The notes beneath the pieces are model-generated. The model ran no database searches. It was not told where the DNA came from and saw only the letters and a program-made list of their open reading frames with translations. Shown one piece after another: positions 17,734 to 26,593 of a DNA stretch of 64,000 nucleotides. This stretch comes from Paenibacillus rigui. GTDB taxonomy: Bacteria; Bacillota; Bacilli; Paenibacillales; NBRC-103111. How positions within the stretch are numbered: the stretch's first letter is position 1; the number at the start of each line of letters is the position of its first letter. The stretch is from positions 600,860 to 664,859 of the forward strand of contig NZ_NMQW01000002.1 of assembly GCF_002234615.1 (NCBI RefSeq), read 5' to 3'. Both the position numbers and the translations under genes were made by a program.

Positions 17734-18252
17734 CTAGTACATGAGGATGACCAGGAGAGCCCCCATCAACAGCCCCAAGCTACGCCACATACTCTCGTAC
17801 CGCTTGCGTTCTTCAAGCGCACCATCCATTTCACCCTGAAGCTGCTGGATAGCCAAGCGGAGGTGCTTCACTTGGTCGGTGCTATCCGATAAACCGAGGG
17901 TGAAGCCGAGCTGACTTACAATGTCCTGCTCGCCTTTTTTCAAAGATGTCCGATGCCATTGCTGCTGAATTACTTCCTGCCAAATGTGCTGGACCGAACG
18001 CCCCTCGCTTTCCCCCAGCTCCTCGGCCACGCGGCGGAACAGATAATTCAACGGTGCCGGGCAGGCATTGGCCACCTTAATAAGTGCTTGTTGCAAAGGA
18101 GTGAAGCCATAGGTAATTTCAGTTTCGAGCCTCTGAAAGGATCGAATCAGATCTGCTATTTGCTTCGGCCGACGGGCAAACTGCTGTGCCTGATAAAAGC
18201 CGAATAAGGTGAAGGCGATAAGGATCAGCATCGCTCCAAGCAGCTTTAGCAT
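17734..18252 (-). CDS. spoIIIAB: Stage III sporulation protein AB
   Basis: The 172-aa protein has an N-terminal membrane helix (about 3-21), a helical domain related to type II secretion GspF proteins, and a C-terminal membrane helix (about 152-171). It overlaps the end of spoIIIAA by 7 bases, so translation is coupled. Confidence 0.95.
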   Translation of the reverse strand: MLKLLGAMLILIAFTLFGFYQAQQFARRPKQIADLIRSFQRLETEITYGFTPLQQALIKVANACPAPLNYLFRRVAEELGESEGRSVQHIWQEVIQQQWHRTSLKKGEQDIVSQLGFTLGLSDSTDQVKHLRLAIQQLQGEMDGALEERKRYESMWRSLGLLMGALLVILMY

Positions 18253-19337
18253 GGATCAGCGCCCCCTTGTCCCGGTCTTTCCATTCGCTCGGCAGCGGCA
18301 ACGCTTAAGCCAGCGGGACGGGGTACCTGCGTTCTGTGTGTCAGCTTCGGACTAGCCGAGGGCTGCTCCTCATGCCGACTCAGCTTTGCGCCTCGGGAGT
18401 CATAAATTCCTTCGAGCGATCCGACTCCAAATCTGCTGTGGAGAATAACCAATCGGGAAAATACTTGCTCCGCTATTAGGGACTGGAGAACCGGTCTTTT
18501 TCCAATGTCATCCAACGAGCCTCCATGTGCCGTGGCTATCACCTTGATGCCTGCATGCAGCGCTTCGCGAATCGCCTGCGCATCCTCCGGCCGCCCAATT
18601 TCATCGACGATCAGTACCTCCGGCGACATCGAACGTATCATCATCATCATCCCTTCAGCCTTGGGGCATGCGTCCAGCACATCCGTTCTCGGTCCCAGTT
18701 CAAATCGCGGGATGCCTCTGACGCAAGCGGCCACCTCGGAGCGTTCATCCACAATGCCCACCTTGTAACCCCGTTGCAGCCCCCTCGCTCCAGCATCCGA
18801 CGGTCCCGTGCTGAGAAGTCGAGCCAAGTCACGGATTAACGTCGTTTTTCCCTGCTGCGGGGGAGAAATGATCAGCGTGTGATGGACACCACCCCCCATT
18901 TCATCCATTAAAAAGGGAAGCACTTTGGCACCTGCACCTTGCTTTTCTCTCGCAATCCGGATATTGAAGCTTCCGATCTCTTTCAAAAGCTTGACTTTGC
19001 CCAGCTCCAGAACGGCTCTGCCCGCAAGCCCGACACGATGGCCTCCCTGAACGGTAATGTACCCTCTGCGAAGCTCCTCTTCGAACGTGTAAAGAGAATG
19101 CTGAGTCAAATTTTCGAGAAGCACAGCGCAGTCTTCCCTGGTAGGCCTGTATGCCTGAGCGGGATTGTCGCAAAGTCCCAAGGCTAGTGATACAAAGCTG
19201 TATCGATCCTTCCACCCGATCTCCAGCGGCCTGCCTTCCCTGACCCGTATCTCTTGTATTTCCTGAATTACTTCATTTGATAGAGTTGATAGGCTTTGCC
19301 GCAAAGGGACAGAAAAAAGCCGGAGCAGCGAATGCAT
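18246..19337 (-). CDS. spoIIIAA: Stage III sporulation protein AA (ATPase)
   Basis: The 363-aa ATPase is related to type II/IV secretion motors. Walker A is SPPQQGKTTLIRDLARLL and Walker B is VLIVDEIGRPEDA; a VGIVDERSEVAACV motif lies between. It is thought to power the SpoIIIA channel in the mother cell. The ATG at 19337 begins MHSLLRLFSVPLRQ; the 40-residue upstream extension lacks a good ribosome-binding site. The C-terminal 45 residues are a Pro/Arg-rich tail that looks poorly conserved. Confidence 0.95.
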   Translation of the reverse strand: MHSLLRLFSVPLRQSLSTLSNEVIQEIQEIRVREGRPLEIGWKDRYSFVSLALGLCDNPAQAYRPTREDCAVLLENLTQHSLYTFEEELRRGYITVQGGHRVGLAGRAVLELGKVKLLKEIGSFNIRIAREKQGAGAKVLPFLMDEMGGGVHHTLIISPPQQGKTTLIRDLARLLSTGPSDAGARGLQRGYKVGIVDERSEVAACVRGIPRFELGPRTDVLDACPKAEGMMMMIRSMSPEVLIVDEIGRPEDAQAIREALHAGIKVIATAHGGSLDDIGKRPVLQSLIAEQVFSRLVILHSRFGVGSLEGIYDSRGAKLSRHEEQPSASPKLTHRTQVPRPAGLSVAAAERMERPGQGGADPC

Positions 19338-19405
19338 GTCATGATCCCCCCAAGCTGTCCATCTTTTATACTCATTTCTATGCTTGGACGACTTTAATAT
19401 GACAA

Positions 19406-19672
19406 TTACTTTTTTAAAATGCCGATAAAAATGCAGCTTACCCCAACAAGTACCCACAGCATTTTTCCATAAGAAAGCTTCTCCGCCACCCCTACCAATC
19501 CAAGCGTCGTAGTAGTTAACAGCACAAAGGGACCTACCATAGCCAGTCCCGTATTGACCATCAGGGCTTTGTCGATTTGATTCAGCCGGAGCATCAGCAA
19601 GGCCGCGATAATTTCAATGCTTCCGGATAATAATCGGAGCGACGCCATACTCAGCACAATTTTGTTTAACAT
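19406..19672 (-). CDS. yqhV: YqhV-family small membrane protein
   Basis: The 88-aa protein has three hydrophobic helices. It sits immediately upstream of spoIIIAA, the position of yqhV in Bacillus, where it is part of the sporulation region. AGGAGGAGAGC precedes the ATG. The function is unknown. Confidence 0.8.
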   Translation of the reverse strand: MLNKIVLSMASLRLLSGSIEIIAALLMLRLNQIDKALMVNTGLAMVGPFVLLTTTTLGLVGVAEKLSYGKMLWVLVGVSCIFIGILKK

Positions 19673-19756
19673 TGCTCTCCTCCTATGAATGAAATTTCGG
19701 TATCTTCACTTCTCTATCAATCTATGCAAGCTCGTCTCATTTTAGGCATGGTGGGC

Positions 19757-19784
19757 ACAACCCCAAAATCGAATGCATATGATG
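19757..19784 (+). promoter_or_regulatory. Possible sporulation promoter for comA
   Basis: AC (19757-19758), a 17-base spacer and CATATGATG (19776-19784) resemble a sigma-K type promoter 44 bases before comA. The match is weak. Confidence 0.25.
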
Positions 19785-19827
19785 ACACAGAAATCATTCA
19801 AAATTGTTAACAGCGAGGCGATAAAAC

Positions 19828-20652
19828 ATGGAGGTAAAGTCACACCTGAAGTGGCACCCCCTGCTCAGCGATCCAACGGGCAAACGCAGTTTGAAACCGA
19901 GGACACTTGGCCAGACGATGGTGATTGATAAAGGCTTGGGAATCCATGCATTAGAGGATTTATTGCAAACGGCAGGCGCACATATCGACATGTTGAAAAT
20001 CGGGTTCGGCACCTCACCCTTGTACAGCACCGAGCTGCTCAAACAAAAAATCGATATGATCAAATCGCATCAGATCCTCGTATACCCTGGTGGTACTTTC
20101 CTTGAAGTGGCAATACAGCAGGATGCTCTGGATGCTTATTTTGATATGATCAGCTGCCTCGGATTTAATGGCTTGGAGATTTCAGACGGGACCATCGATG
20201 TGCCCAGAAGCCAGCGGAGCGAGCTCATTCGGCGTGGCGTCAGGGATGGATTCACGGTCATAACCGAATATGGTAAAAAATGCTGGGGCTCGTCGATCGA
20301 AATCGAAGAGTTGATAGAGACCGTCGTGATTGACGCGGAACTCGGAGCGAGTCTGATCACTATCGAGGGACGGGAATCGGGGAAAGGCGTCGGGATTTAT
20401 GACGAGCAGGGCGGATGCAAAGATAAAGATATCGAGAGGGTGCTGACGAGAGTGCCGAGCAGCAATCTTCTGCTTTGGGAGGCACCGCACAAGGACCAGC
20501 AGGTACACCTGCTCAATATGCTTGGTACGGACATTCATCTGGGGAATATCTCCCCATCCGATGTGATTTCATTAGAAGCGCTGCGCAGAGGGCTTCGCTC
20601 CGATACGCTGCATTTAGGCAAAACGGCCGGATGGGATCATTGGGAAATTTAA
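19828..20652 (+). CDS. comA: Phosphosulfolactate synthase
   Basis: ComA (YitD) adds sulfite to phosphoenolpyruvate to make (2R)-phospho-3-sulfolactate. The 274-aa TIM-barrel protein has the family's length and segments (MVIDKGLGIHALEDLL, DMLKIGFGTSPLY, GGTFLEVA, GFNGLEISDGTIDV). In Bacillus the pathway makes sulfolactate stored in spores; placement beside spoIIIA fits. comB follows after 72 bases on the same strand. Confidence 0.94.
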   Translation: MEVKSHLKWHPLLSDPTGKRSLKPRTLGQTMVIDKGLGIHALEDLLQTAGAHIDMLKIGFGTSPLYSTELLKQKIDMIKSHQILVYPGGTFLEVAIQQDALDAYFDMISCLGFNGLEISDGTIDVPRSQRSELIRRGVRDGFTVITEYGKKCWGSSIEIEELIETVVIDAELGASLITIEGRESGKGVGIYDEQGGCKDKDIERVLTRVPSSNLLLWEAPHKDQQVHLLNMLGTDIHLGNISPSDVISLEALRRGLRSDTLHLGKTAGWDHWEI

Positions 20653-20724
20653 TTGCTTCGCAAAAACCAGCTCATGCTGATGAGCTGACTTTTCAGAGGA
20701 AAGTCAATAGGAGGTTTTCATAAA

Positions 20725-21447
20725 GTGGAGATTATGGTAATCCCCAGCGTCAATGAAGCGCGAGCGGATGACCTTACGAACAAAACCGTGATTGTCATAG
20801 ATGTGCTGCGAGCCACCAGCACGATGCTGACGGCCTTGGCCCACGGCTGCAAGGAAATCTTCCCGGTCGAGACTGTACTCCAGGCTAAACAGCTGCAGCA
20901 GTCCCATTACTTAATGGGCGGGGAACGCGCTTGTAAAAAAATACCCGGCTTCGATCTAGGCAATTCCCCCTTTGAGTATATGGGAGACCACATTGCCGGC
21001 AGATCACTTATTTTTACGACAACGAACGGAACTCGTGCCATTCAAAAAGCACATAAAGCCGGAACCATCCTCGCAGGTACACTGCTCAACGGCAAAGCTT
21101 GCGCCACCGCAGCCATTGCCCTGCGCAAAGACATTGTCATCCTGTGCTCCGGTACGCAGGACGTATACTCCCTTGAGGACGGCGTCTGTGCAGGCCAGTT
21201 GGTCGATGAGCTGGTACAATTGCTGCCCTTATCTGCAACTGATTTCACAATCAACGATTTCGGATTGAGCATGCGGCACGCCTTTTGCCATATCCAACCG
21301 AATATTACGCAAGCACTCATGCAGTGCAGCAACGGTAAACGCTTATGCAAGCTCGGTTTCCAGGATGACGTCCTTTACTGTTCACAGTTGAATCTGTTCT
21401 CCCTGGTCCCTGTCATTCGGGACGGAAAGCTGGTCCTGCCCGGCTAA
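20725..21447 (+). CDS. comB: 2-phosphosulfolactate phosphatase
   Basis: ComB (YitC) dephosphorylates phosphosulfolactate, an Mg2+-dependent step after ComA. The 240-aa protein carries VIDVLRATSTMLTALAHGC, GGERACKKIPGFDLGNSP and FTTTNGTRAI, all characteristic. It begins at GTG behind AGGAGG. The pair forms a minimal sulfolactate operon. Confidence 0.94.
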   Translation: MEIMVIPSVNEARADDLTNKTVIVIDVLRATSTMLTALAHGCKEIFPVETVLQAKQLQQSHYLMGGERACKKIPGFDLGNSPFEYMGDHIAGRSLIFTTTNGTRAIQKAHKAGTILAGTLLNGKACATAAIALRKDIVILCSGTQDVYSLEDGVCAGQLVDELVQLLPLSATDFTINDFGLSMRHAFCHIQPNITQALMQCSNGKRLCKLGFQDDVLYCSQLNLFSLVPVIRDGKLVLPG

Positions 21448-21539
21448 ATGAAAGCTGGACCCGTTCCATCCGGCTGTTCTAAATCACGGCCCCCCTCATA
21501 CACATAAAGAGAATCCATGAGACAAGGGGTAACCAAACC

Positions 21540-22004
21540 ATGTACGGTGATATACTTCTCGTAGTTCTCATTATTATCGGGCTGATCGGACGCTCGCACA
21601 TTATCACAACGGCTGCCTGTGTACTATTGGTAATTAAGCTGATCAGCCTGGACCGGTACTTACCGACCATTGAGCGGCGCGGGCTGGAGCTGGGGCTGTT
21701 GTTTCTAACGATGGGGGTGTTGGTGCCGTTTGCCAGCGAGCGCATAACTTATAAAGATATTGCGAGCATGGTCACGACATGGCCCGGTATTCTGGCCCTT
21801 CTCGGGGGCGCCATCGCCACGTATATGAACGGCAAAGGGCTTGAATTATTAAAAATAGACCCACAATTAATTGTGGGCCTAGTCATAGGGTCGATCTTCG
21901 GTATTATATTTCTAAAAGGAATTCCTGTCGGTCCATTGATGGCCGCAGGAATTACCGCTTTTTTGTTAAAGGTATTTACCTTTGTATTTGATAAGCTGAA
22001 GTAA
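21540..22004 (+). CDS. DUF441 family membrane protein
   Basis: The 154-aa hydrophobic protein has four to five membrane helices and the Gly-rich [21 protein letters not shown] segment of DUF441 (YtwI/YeaL) proteins. The function is unknown. AAGGGGT lies upstream. It is convergent with lysC with only 17 bases between stops and no visible terminator. Confidence 0.85.
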   Translation: MYGDILLVVLIIIGLIGRSHIITTAACVLLVIKLISLDRYLPTIERRGLELGLLFLTMGVLVPFASERITYKDIASMVTTWPGILALLGGAIATYMNGKGLELLKIDPQLIVGLVIGSIFGIIFLKGIPVGPLMAAGITAFLLKVFTFVFDKLK

Positions 22005-22021
22005 CGGCTATAGCTTCCTGC

Positions 22022-22540
22022 TTAGCGACGGTCCTTCGGTCCGCCGACAAATGCTTGCTGATCGGTGTCCAAGCCATATGCCGTATGAAGCGCTTGGATC
22101 ACTTCATTCAAACGGCTGTTGTCAATCACGCACGAGGTTTTGATTTCGGACGTGCTGACCATATTGATGCTGAGGCCCAGATCGGAAATCACCTCGAACA
22201 TTTTTGCGGCAACGCCCGGTGTACTTACCATGCCTGCGCCTACGATCGAAACCTTCACCAGATTTTCCTGTGAAGAAACTTCACGGAAGCCTACTTCGGA
22301 ACGGATGTTTTGGATTACATCCAGAGCTTTATCCTTGTCCGTCAAAGCAACCGTGAACGAGAAATCTGCCGCTCCATTCATGACACCGCTTTGAACGATA
22401 ATATCCACGTCGATTTGGGCATTGGCCAAAGCGGTGAACACCTTCGCAAGCTGCCCCGGCTTTTCCTCAACTCCGAGAATACTGATTCTCGCTACATTTT
22501 TATCGCTTGCAATTCCACGAACAACGATTCCTTGCTCCAT
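22022..22540 (-). CDS. Aspartate kinase beta subunit (internal in-frame start)
   Basis: Inside lysC an ATG at 22540 (MEQGIVVRGIASDKN) is preceded by AAGGAGG at 8-base spacing, which encodes VKEE in the alpha frame. This would yield a 172-aa protein of the two ACT domains, matching the internally initiated beta subunit of B. subtilis aspartokinase II (about 163 aa), which forms alpha2-beta2 with the full-length chain. Confidence 0.75.
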   Translation of the reverse strand: MEQGIVVRGIASDKNVARISILGVEEKPGQLAKVFTALANAQIDVDIIVQSGVMNGAADFSFTVALTDKDKALDVIQNIRSEVGFREVSSQENLVKVSIVGAGMVSTPGVAAKMFEVISDLGLSINMVSTSEIKTSCVIDNSRLNEVIQALHTAYGLDTDQQAFVGGPKDRR

Positions 22541-23278
22541 CGCTGCTTCCTCCTTCACTTGAGTACCTTCATTATGGTTAAAGCTGGATCTAACGACCAG
22601 CGGCACATTGTAGTTCTTCGCATATTCTACGGCTCTAGGGTGCAGCACGGCAGCGCCCAAATTCGCGAGCTCAAGCATTTCGTCATACGTAATTTCAGGA
22701 AGCTTGCGCGCACATTTGACCACACGCGGGTCGGTCGAATAAATACCGTCCACATCGGTGAAAATTTCGCAGACGTCCGCTTCGATCGCAGCAGCCAAAG
22801 CAACCGCCGTCGTATCGGAACCCCCGCGGCCCAAGGTTGTAATCTCGCCTTCGGTAGTCATCCCTTGGAAACCGGCAACGATGACGACGTTGCCTTCCTT
22901 CAGCGCTTTCAGAACGCGCTCTGGTTGAATGTCCGTAATTCTTGCCTTACCATGCACGGCTTCCGTGTACATTCCCGCCTGCCATCCGGTAAACGAGACT
23001 GCCGGTTGACCTAAGCTGTGAATCGCCATAGACAACAGAGCTACAGAAACTTGCTCGCCTGTAGTCAACAGCATATCCATTTCACGCGCCGGAGGCGTCG
23101 CAGAACTTATTTGCTTCGTCAGGTCTATCAAATCGTCCGTTGTATCCCCCATGGCGGAAACGACAACCACGCATTGGTGGCCTTCCCGCTGTCTCTCTAC
23201 AACACGATTGGCTACACGTTTCATGCGCTCCGCATCACCAACGGAACTGCCGCCGAATTTCATTACTATAAGAGACAA
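22022..23278 (-). CDS. lysC: Aspartate kinase (alpha subunit)
   Basis: Aspartokinase phosphorylates aspartate at the head of the Lys/Thr/Met/diaminopimelate pathway. The 418-aa protein has the N-terminal VMKFGGSSVGDAERMKRVA, the GFQGMTTEGEITTLGRGGSDTTAVALAAA catalytic region and two C-terminal ACT domains (about 262-410). It belongs to the short Bacillus AKII class in which the ACT region is also made as a separate beta subunit. The start is TTG behind AGGGAG. The leader contains a MITE-like element and no recognisable lysine riboswitch. Confidence 0.95.
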   Translation of the reverse strand: MSLIVMKFGGSSVGDAERMKRVANRVVERQREGHQCVVVVSAMGDTTDDLIDLTKQISSATPPAREMDMLLTTGEQVSVALLSMAIHSLGQPAVSFTGWQAGMYTEAVHGKARITDIQPERVLKALKEGNVVIVAGFQGMTTEGEITTLGRGGSDTTAVALAAAIEADVCEIFTDVDGIYSTDPRVVKCARKLPEITYDEMLELANLGAAVLHPRAVEYAKNYNVPLVVRSSFNHNEGTQVKEEAAMEQGIVVRGIASDKNVARISILGVEEKPGQLAKVFTALANAQIDVDIIVQSGVMNGAADFSFTVALTDKDKALDVIQNIRSEVGFREVSSQENLVKVSIVGAGMVSTPGVAAKMFEVISDLGLSINMVSTSEIKTSCVIDNSRLNEVIQALHTAYGLDTDQQAFVGGPKDRR

Positions 23279-23311
23279 AGCTGTTCACTCCCTACCGAAA
23301 CTTTTAGTGCG

Positions 23312-23479
23312 TGTTTAAAAAGTACGATTTCAGAACCGAGAAGGTTGAACGAAATCCGAAGAAGGAGGAACGGCGCGTAGGAGAAACCTACGTGAGTACC
23401 GGAGTTCCCGGGTTTGTTCAAGATTCGATGCCGAAATACGTCCAGATCAGCTTCGTTATCAAATCGGACTTTTTAAACA
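23312..23479. mobile_element. MITE-like palindromic element in the lysC leader
   Basis: A 168-bp block is bounded by 19-bp terminal inverted repeats, TGTTTAAAAAGTACGATTT (23312-23330) and AAATCGGACTTTTTAAACA (23461-23479), with one mismatch. The inside is more GC-rich than the ends, has no plausible gene and contains a short internal palindrome (GTAGGAGAAACCTAC, 23378-23392). Its form fits a non-autonomous transposon or dispersed palindromic repeat. No clear target duplication and no other copy in the window was seen. Confidence 0.65.
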
Positions 23480-23504
23480 TACCTCTATTACATAACAATT
23501 AGTA

Positions 23505-23510
23505 ATTATA
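23505..23510 (-). promoter_or_regulatory. Candidate -10 of the lysC promoter
   Basis: TATAAT on the minus strand lies upstream of the MITE-like element, with TTCTAC 17 bases further as a poor -35. If used, the lysC transcript would carry the element in its 5' leader. Confidence 0.4.
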
Positions 23511-23548
23511 GCATAAGAGCGCGTCACGTAGAAGTAGAAAAATGTCGA

Positions 23549-24124
23549 TTATACCGACAAAGGAATCCAGTCCAGATCGTCGATGAATTGTTTGCGACGC
23601 CAGGGTGTTCCCGTAAGCCGCTGTATATATGAAGATATCGTTCCTTCATGGGAGACGATATACACTTTTCTCCTCTCAAGCCTTCCACACCATGCCAGAA
23701 ACCCGGCGGACCACTTATCGAACAATAGGGCGGGAGCGGTATGGATTCCCTGGAGCCATATATACTCAGGAACATCCGGTGCAGGAAGAAACTCGCTGAA
23801 GCTTTCCTTGATCTGCCTCGGCTCCATGATATGATCACACCGATAGGTGAAGAAATCGTACCGGGGCGGAAACTGCCGAGGTCCGACCGTTGGGTGGGCG
23901 AAGCGAAGCGCATCCGTACCCTCGCACCAGATCCTCGCCGTTTGCAGCGTTCGCCGTGTAGGACTTGCAATCACCGCATCCTGCTCTGTCAAAGGCAGGG
24001 ATGCCCTTAACCTCTCCGCTTGCCGGACCCCTAGCTGCGTCAAACCCGGAGCCTCGATCTCGTAGCTTGCCGGAATGTTCATCGTATGCTCCGCCTGACC
24101 ATGGGATACAAAAATTAACTCCAT
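23549..24124 (-). CDS. Histidine phosphatase family protein with altered RHG motif
   Basis: The 191-aa protein has the histidine phosphatase (phosphoglycerate mutase-like) fold: LTQLGVRQAERLRASL, VIASPTRRTLQTA and a second His in IVSHEGTISSYIQRL. The usual catalytic RHGE near the N-terminus reads SHGQ (ELIFVSHGQAEH), losing the Arg that contacts phosphate. It may be a weak phosphatase or have another substrate. The ATG at 24124 follows GAGGTGAGGTG. It stands alone. Confidence 0.8.
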   Translation of the reverse strand: MELIFVSHGQAEHTMNIPASYEIEAPGLTQLGVRQAERLRASLPLTEQDAVIASPTRRTLQTARIWCEGTDALRFAHPTVGPRQFPPRYDFFTYRCDHIMEPRQIKESFSEFLPAPDVPEYIWLQGIHTAPALLFDKWSAGFLAWCGRLERRKVYIVSHEGTISSYIQRLTGTPWRRKQFIDDLDWIPLSV

Positions 24125-24211
24125 GCCGGTCACCTCACCTCATGTTGTTTTATCATTTTATGCTGTCTCAGCCTGTCTTCCATGACATAAATTTTATAGG
24201 GGAACAATAAA

Positions 24212-24250
24212 AAAACCGCGGCAGACTTAAGAGTCATTAACCGCGGTTTT
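24212..24250. terminator. Bidirectional terminator
   Basis: AAAACCGCGG (24212-24221) pairs with CCGCGGTTTT (24241-24250) across 19 bases, with A and T runs on the outsides. It follows the VanZ gene on the minus strand. Confidence 0.8.
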
Positions 24251-24274
24251 CAGCATGGAATCATAGAGGATGGC

Positions 24275-24745
24275 TTAAGGTTTAAGCTGAAGGCGAGCTC
24301 TAGCCTTGTAAATAGCGAACCCTATCAGCCCGCCCAGCACATTCAGAATAATATCATCGACATCAAAGCTCCCCACCTTGAATGCCACCTGCAAAGCTTC
24401 TACGATAAACAAAAGACCAAAGAACAGCCTGAGCACCTGCCCCCACCGGGCAACCTTCGGAAATAAAAGAGGGATCAAAAAACCAAATGGAACGAAGGCT
24501 GCAACATTTCCGAATAAATTGATAAACCACATATCGAAGTTGTAATATTGATAATTTTCGATATATCCTTTTATCGTTTTGAGCGGGACCACATTGTACA
24601 TCCGATGATCGGACCGGCTTGATCGGGAAAATCCGATAAACAGCAAATAAATCATAAATAAGGAGTAGCCGATAAAAACAACCCAGGCTAACCCTTTAAA
24701 AGGCTTGCTTGGCTGCCGCCGAGCCGTTTTTAGAGTCGTTCTCAT
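24275..24745 (-). CDS. VanZ-family membrane protein
   Basis: The 156-aa protein has about four membrane helices and the VanZ pattern: an NVVPLKTI segment, NLFGNVAAFVPFGFLIPLLFP in the middle and SFDVDDIILNVLGGLIGF near the end. The VanZ fold is found in teicoplanin-resistance proteins and in many envelope proteins of unknown role. It has its own terminator and no obvious partner. Confidence 0.88.
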   Translation of the reverse strand: MRTTLKTARRQPSKPFKGLAWVVFIGYSLFMIYLLFIGFSRSSRSDHRMYNVVPLKTIKGYIENYQYYNFDMWFINLFGNVAAFVPFGFLIPLLFPKVARWGQVLRLFFGLLFIVEALQVAFKVGSFDVDDIILNVLGGLIGFAIYKARARLQLKP

Positions 24746-24810
24746 AAATTATAGCAACCTTTCTTTTCCTGCCATTCCAATAGCTATATCTTATCATGAT
24801 CCCGAAGACG

Positions 24811-24862
24811 AAAAAAGATCCTTAACGCTTCGATTATTGGAGATCGAAACGTTAAGGATCTT
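24811..24862 (-). terminator. Terminator of the aroQ-pepQ-efp operon
   Basis: A 13-bp stem, AAGATCCTTAACG with CGTTAAGGATCTT, plus an inner TCGAT/ATCGA extension, is followed by T6 on the minus strand. Confidence 0.88.
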
Positions 24863-24877
24863 AAACTTGTAAAACGA

Positions 24878-25435
24878 CTACGCACGGGAAATATATTTAC
24901 CGTCGCGGGAATCGATAAGAAGCACGTCCCCTTCGTTGATGAACAAAGGCACCATGACGTTCAAGCCGGTTTCAAGCTTCGCATTTTTCAATGCGCCTTG
25001 GGCTGTGTTTCCTTTCACGCCCGGCTCGGTTTCGATTACAGTCAACTCAACGCTGTTCGGCAGGTTGATCCCAAGAATTTCACCTTGGTAGCTCATGATA
25101 TGGATCATCATGTTTTCTTTAAGGAAGTTCAATTCCCATTCCAATTGCTTTGCAGGAAGGCTGAATTGATCATAAGTTTCTGTATCCATGAACGTATAGT
25201 CGGAGCCGCTTGCATACAAATACTGCATTTCACGGTTCTCGATGTGAGCACGGCCCACGTTCTCACCTGCACGGAACGTACGTTCAACGGTATTGCCGTT
25301 ACGCAGGTTTTTCAACTTGGAGCGAACGAATGCCGCACCTTTACCTGGTTTTACGTGTTGGAAATCGATAACGGTGAACAAATCGCCGTCTACTTCAATT
25401 GTCAAGCCTGTTTTAAAATCGTTAACTGAAACCAC
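24878..25435 (-). CDS. efp: Elongation factor P
   Basis: EF-P rescues ribosomes stalled at polyproline. The 185-aa three-domain protein has the loop [17 protein letters not shown] with its tip Lys in domain I and the C-terminal [16 protein letters not shown]. It starts at GTG with AGGGAGG upstream. It follows the pepQ-type gene, as in Bacillus. Confidence 0.97.
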   Translation of the reverse strand: MVSVNDFKTGLTIEVDGDLFTVIDFQHVKPGKGAAFVRSKLKNLRNGNTVERTFRAGENVGRAHIENREMQYLYASGSDYTFMDTETYDQFSLPAKQLEWELNFLKENMMIHIMSYQGEILGINLPNSVELTVIETEPGVKGNTAQGALKNAKLETGLNVMVPLFINEGDVLLIDSRDGKYISRA

Positions 25436-25515
25436 TACAAAAAACCTCCCTAAAAATGTGAGCAGACGGATGGGAAACCTCTCTAAGAAGCCCCATCCTC
25501 TGCCGAGCAGTAATG

Positions 25516-26589
25516 TTAATCAAGGACTATGAAGTCTTTGCTTGATTGTGTGACTATTTTAATTCCGGATTCTGTAATGACGATATCATCTTCGATACGA
25601 ACTCCGCCGAAGCCCGGCAAATAAATACCGGGTTCTACCGTCACCGTCATTCCGGGCGTTAAAACCGTATTCCCTTGTCTGGATAGCCGCGGCTCTTCAT
25701 GGATTTCCATCCCCAGCCCGTGCCCGGTCCCATGGCCAAAATAATCGCCGTAGCCATAACGGGTAATGACATCACGGCACAATGCGTCCGCTTCCTTGCC
25801 TGTCATGCCCGGCTTTATTTTATCCAAGGCTTCCAGCTGCGCCTCCAGCACAATGTTGTAAATTTCCTTGTGCTTATCGGTCGGTTTTCCCAGCACAACG
25901 GTGCGGGTAATATCCGAGCAGTAGTTTTTATAATAAGCGCCATAGTCCATTTTGACAAATTCATTCGGCTGCAGCAAACGGTCGCTGGCTTTGCCATGAG
26001 GCAGGGCCGAGCGTTCCCCTGAAGCAACAATCGTCTCAAATGAAGTGGAAGCTGCACCGTTCTTGCGAACGAACATTTCAATTTCCAGCGCAATATCCAA
26101 TTCCTTCACACCAGGCTTCAGAAAGCCTAAAATATGTGTAAACGTACGGTCCGCCAAATCTGCGGCTTCCTGCATCACTGCAAGCTCACTTGCATCTTTT
26201 ATGATCCGGAGCCGCTCGACAACCCCATCGGTTGCCGCAAGCTCGATGCCGCTTAATGCTTGTGCTGTACTGAGATAGGTGCCGTAAGTCAGATCATTTT
26301 GCTCGAAACCGACTTTCCGGATTCCCTGCTGCTCCAACAGCTGCTTCACGGTATCCATCGCTCTCGGCGCATGTTCTACGACTTCATAAGCAGTGGCCTG
26401 CTGCGGAGCTTGTGTCATGTAACGGAAATCCGTAAGCAAATAAGCCTTGGATTCGGTCACGAGCACATAGCCGGAAGAACCGGTAAACCCCGTCATATAA
26501 AGGCGATTCGTAGCGTTCGTAATGAGCAGTGCCTTCAACCCCTGCTCCTGCAAAGCCAGCCTTAGCTTTTCGATACGCGCTTGATGCAT
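25516..26589 (-). CDS. Xaa-Pro aminopeptidase family M24 peptidase
   Basis: The 357-aa protein has an N-terminal creatinase-like domain (1-130) and a pita-bread M24 domain. The metal ligands can be seen in [19 protein letters not shown] (two Asp), [16 protein letters not shown] (His), and two later Glu in [21 protein letters not shown]. It removes N-terminal residues ahead of proline. The synteny matches B. subtilis yqhT. The ATG at 26589 sits 4 bases from the aroQ stop. Confidence 0.94.
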   Translation of the reverse strand: MHQARIEKLRLALQEQGLKALLITNATNRLYMTGFTGSSGYVLVTESKAYLLTDFRYMTQAPQQATAYEVVEHAPRAMDTVKQLLEQQGIRKVGFEQNDLTYGTYLSTAQALSGIELAATDGVVERLRIIKDASELAVMQEAADLADRTFTHILGFLKPGVKELDIALEIEMFVRKNGAASTSFETIVASGERSALPHGKASDRLLQPNEFVKMDYGAYYKNYCSDITRTVVLGKPTDKHKEIYNIVLEAQLEALDKIKPGMTGKEADALCRDVITRYGYGDYFGHGTGHGLGMEIHEEPRLSRQGNTVLTPGMTVTVEPGIYLPGFGGVRIEDDIVITESGIKIVTQSSKDFIVLD

Positions 26590-26593
26590 AGGA

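Noticed and set aside
18246..19457. Longer 403-aa SpoIIIAA
   Set aside because: The N-terminal 40 residues lack a ribosome site and conserved character; ATG at 19337 fits the family start.
23279..23505. Lysine riboswitch in the lysC leader
   Set aside because: No conserved lysine-riboswitch core was recognised; the space is filled by the inverted-repeat element.
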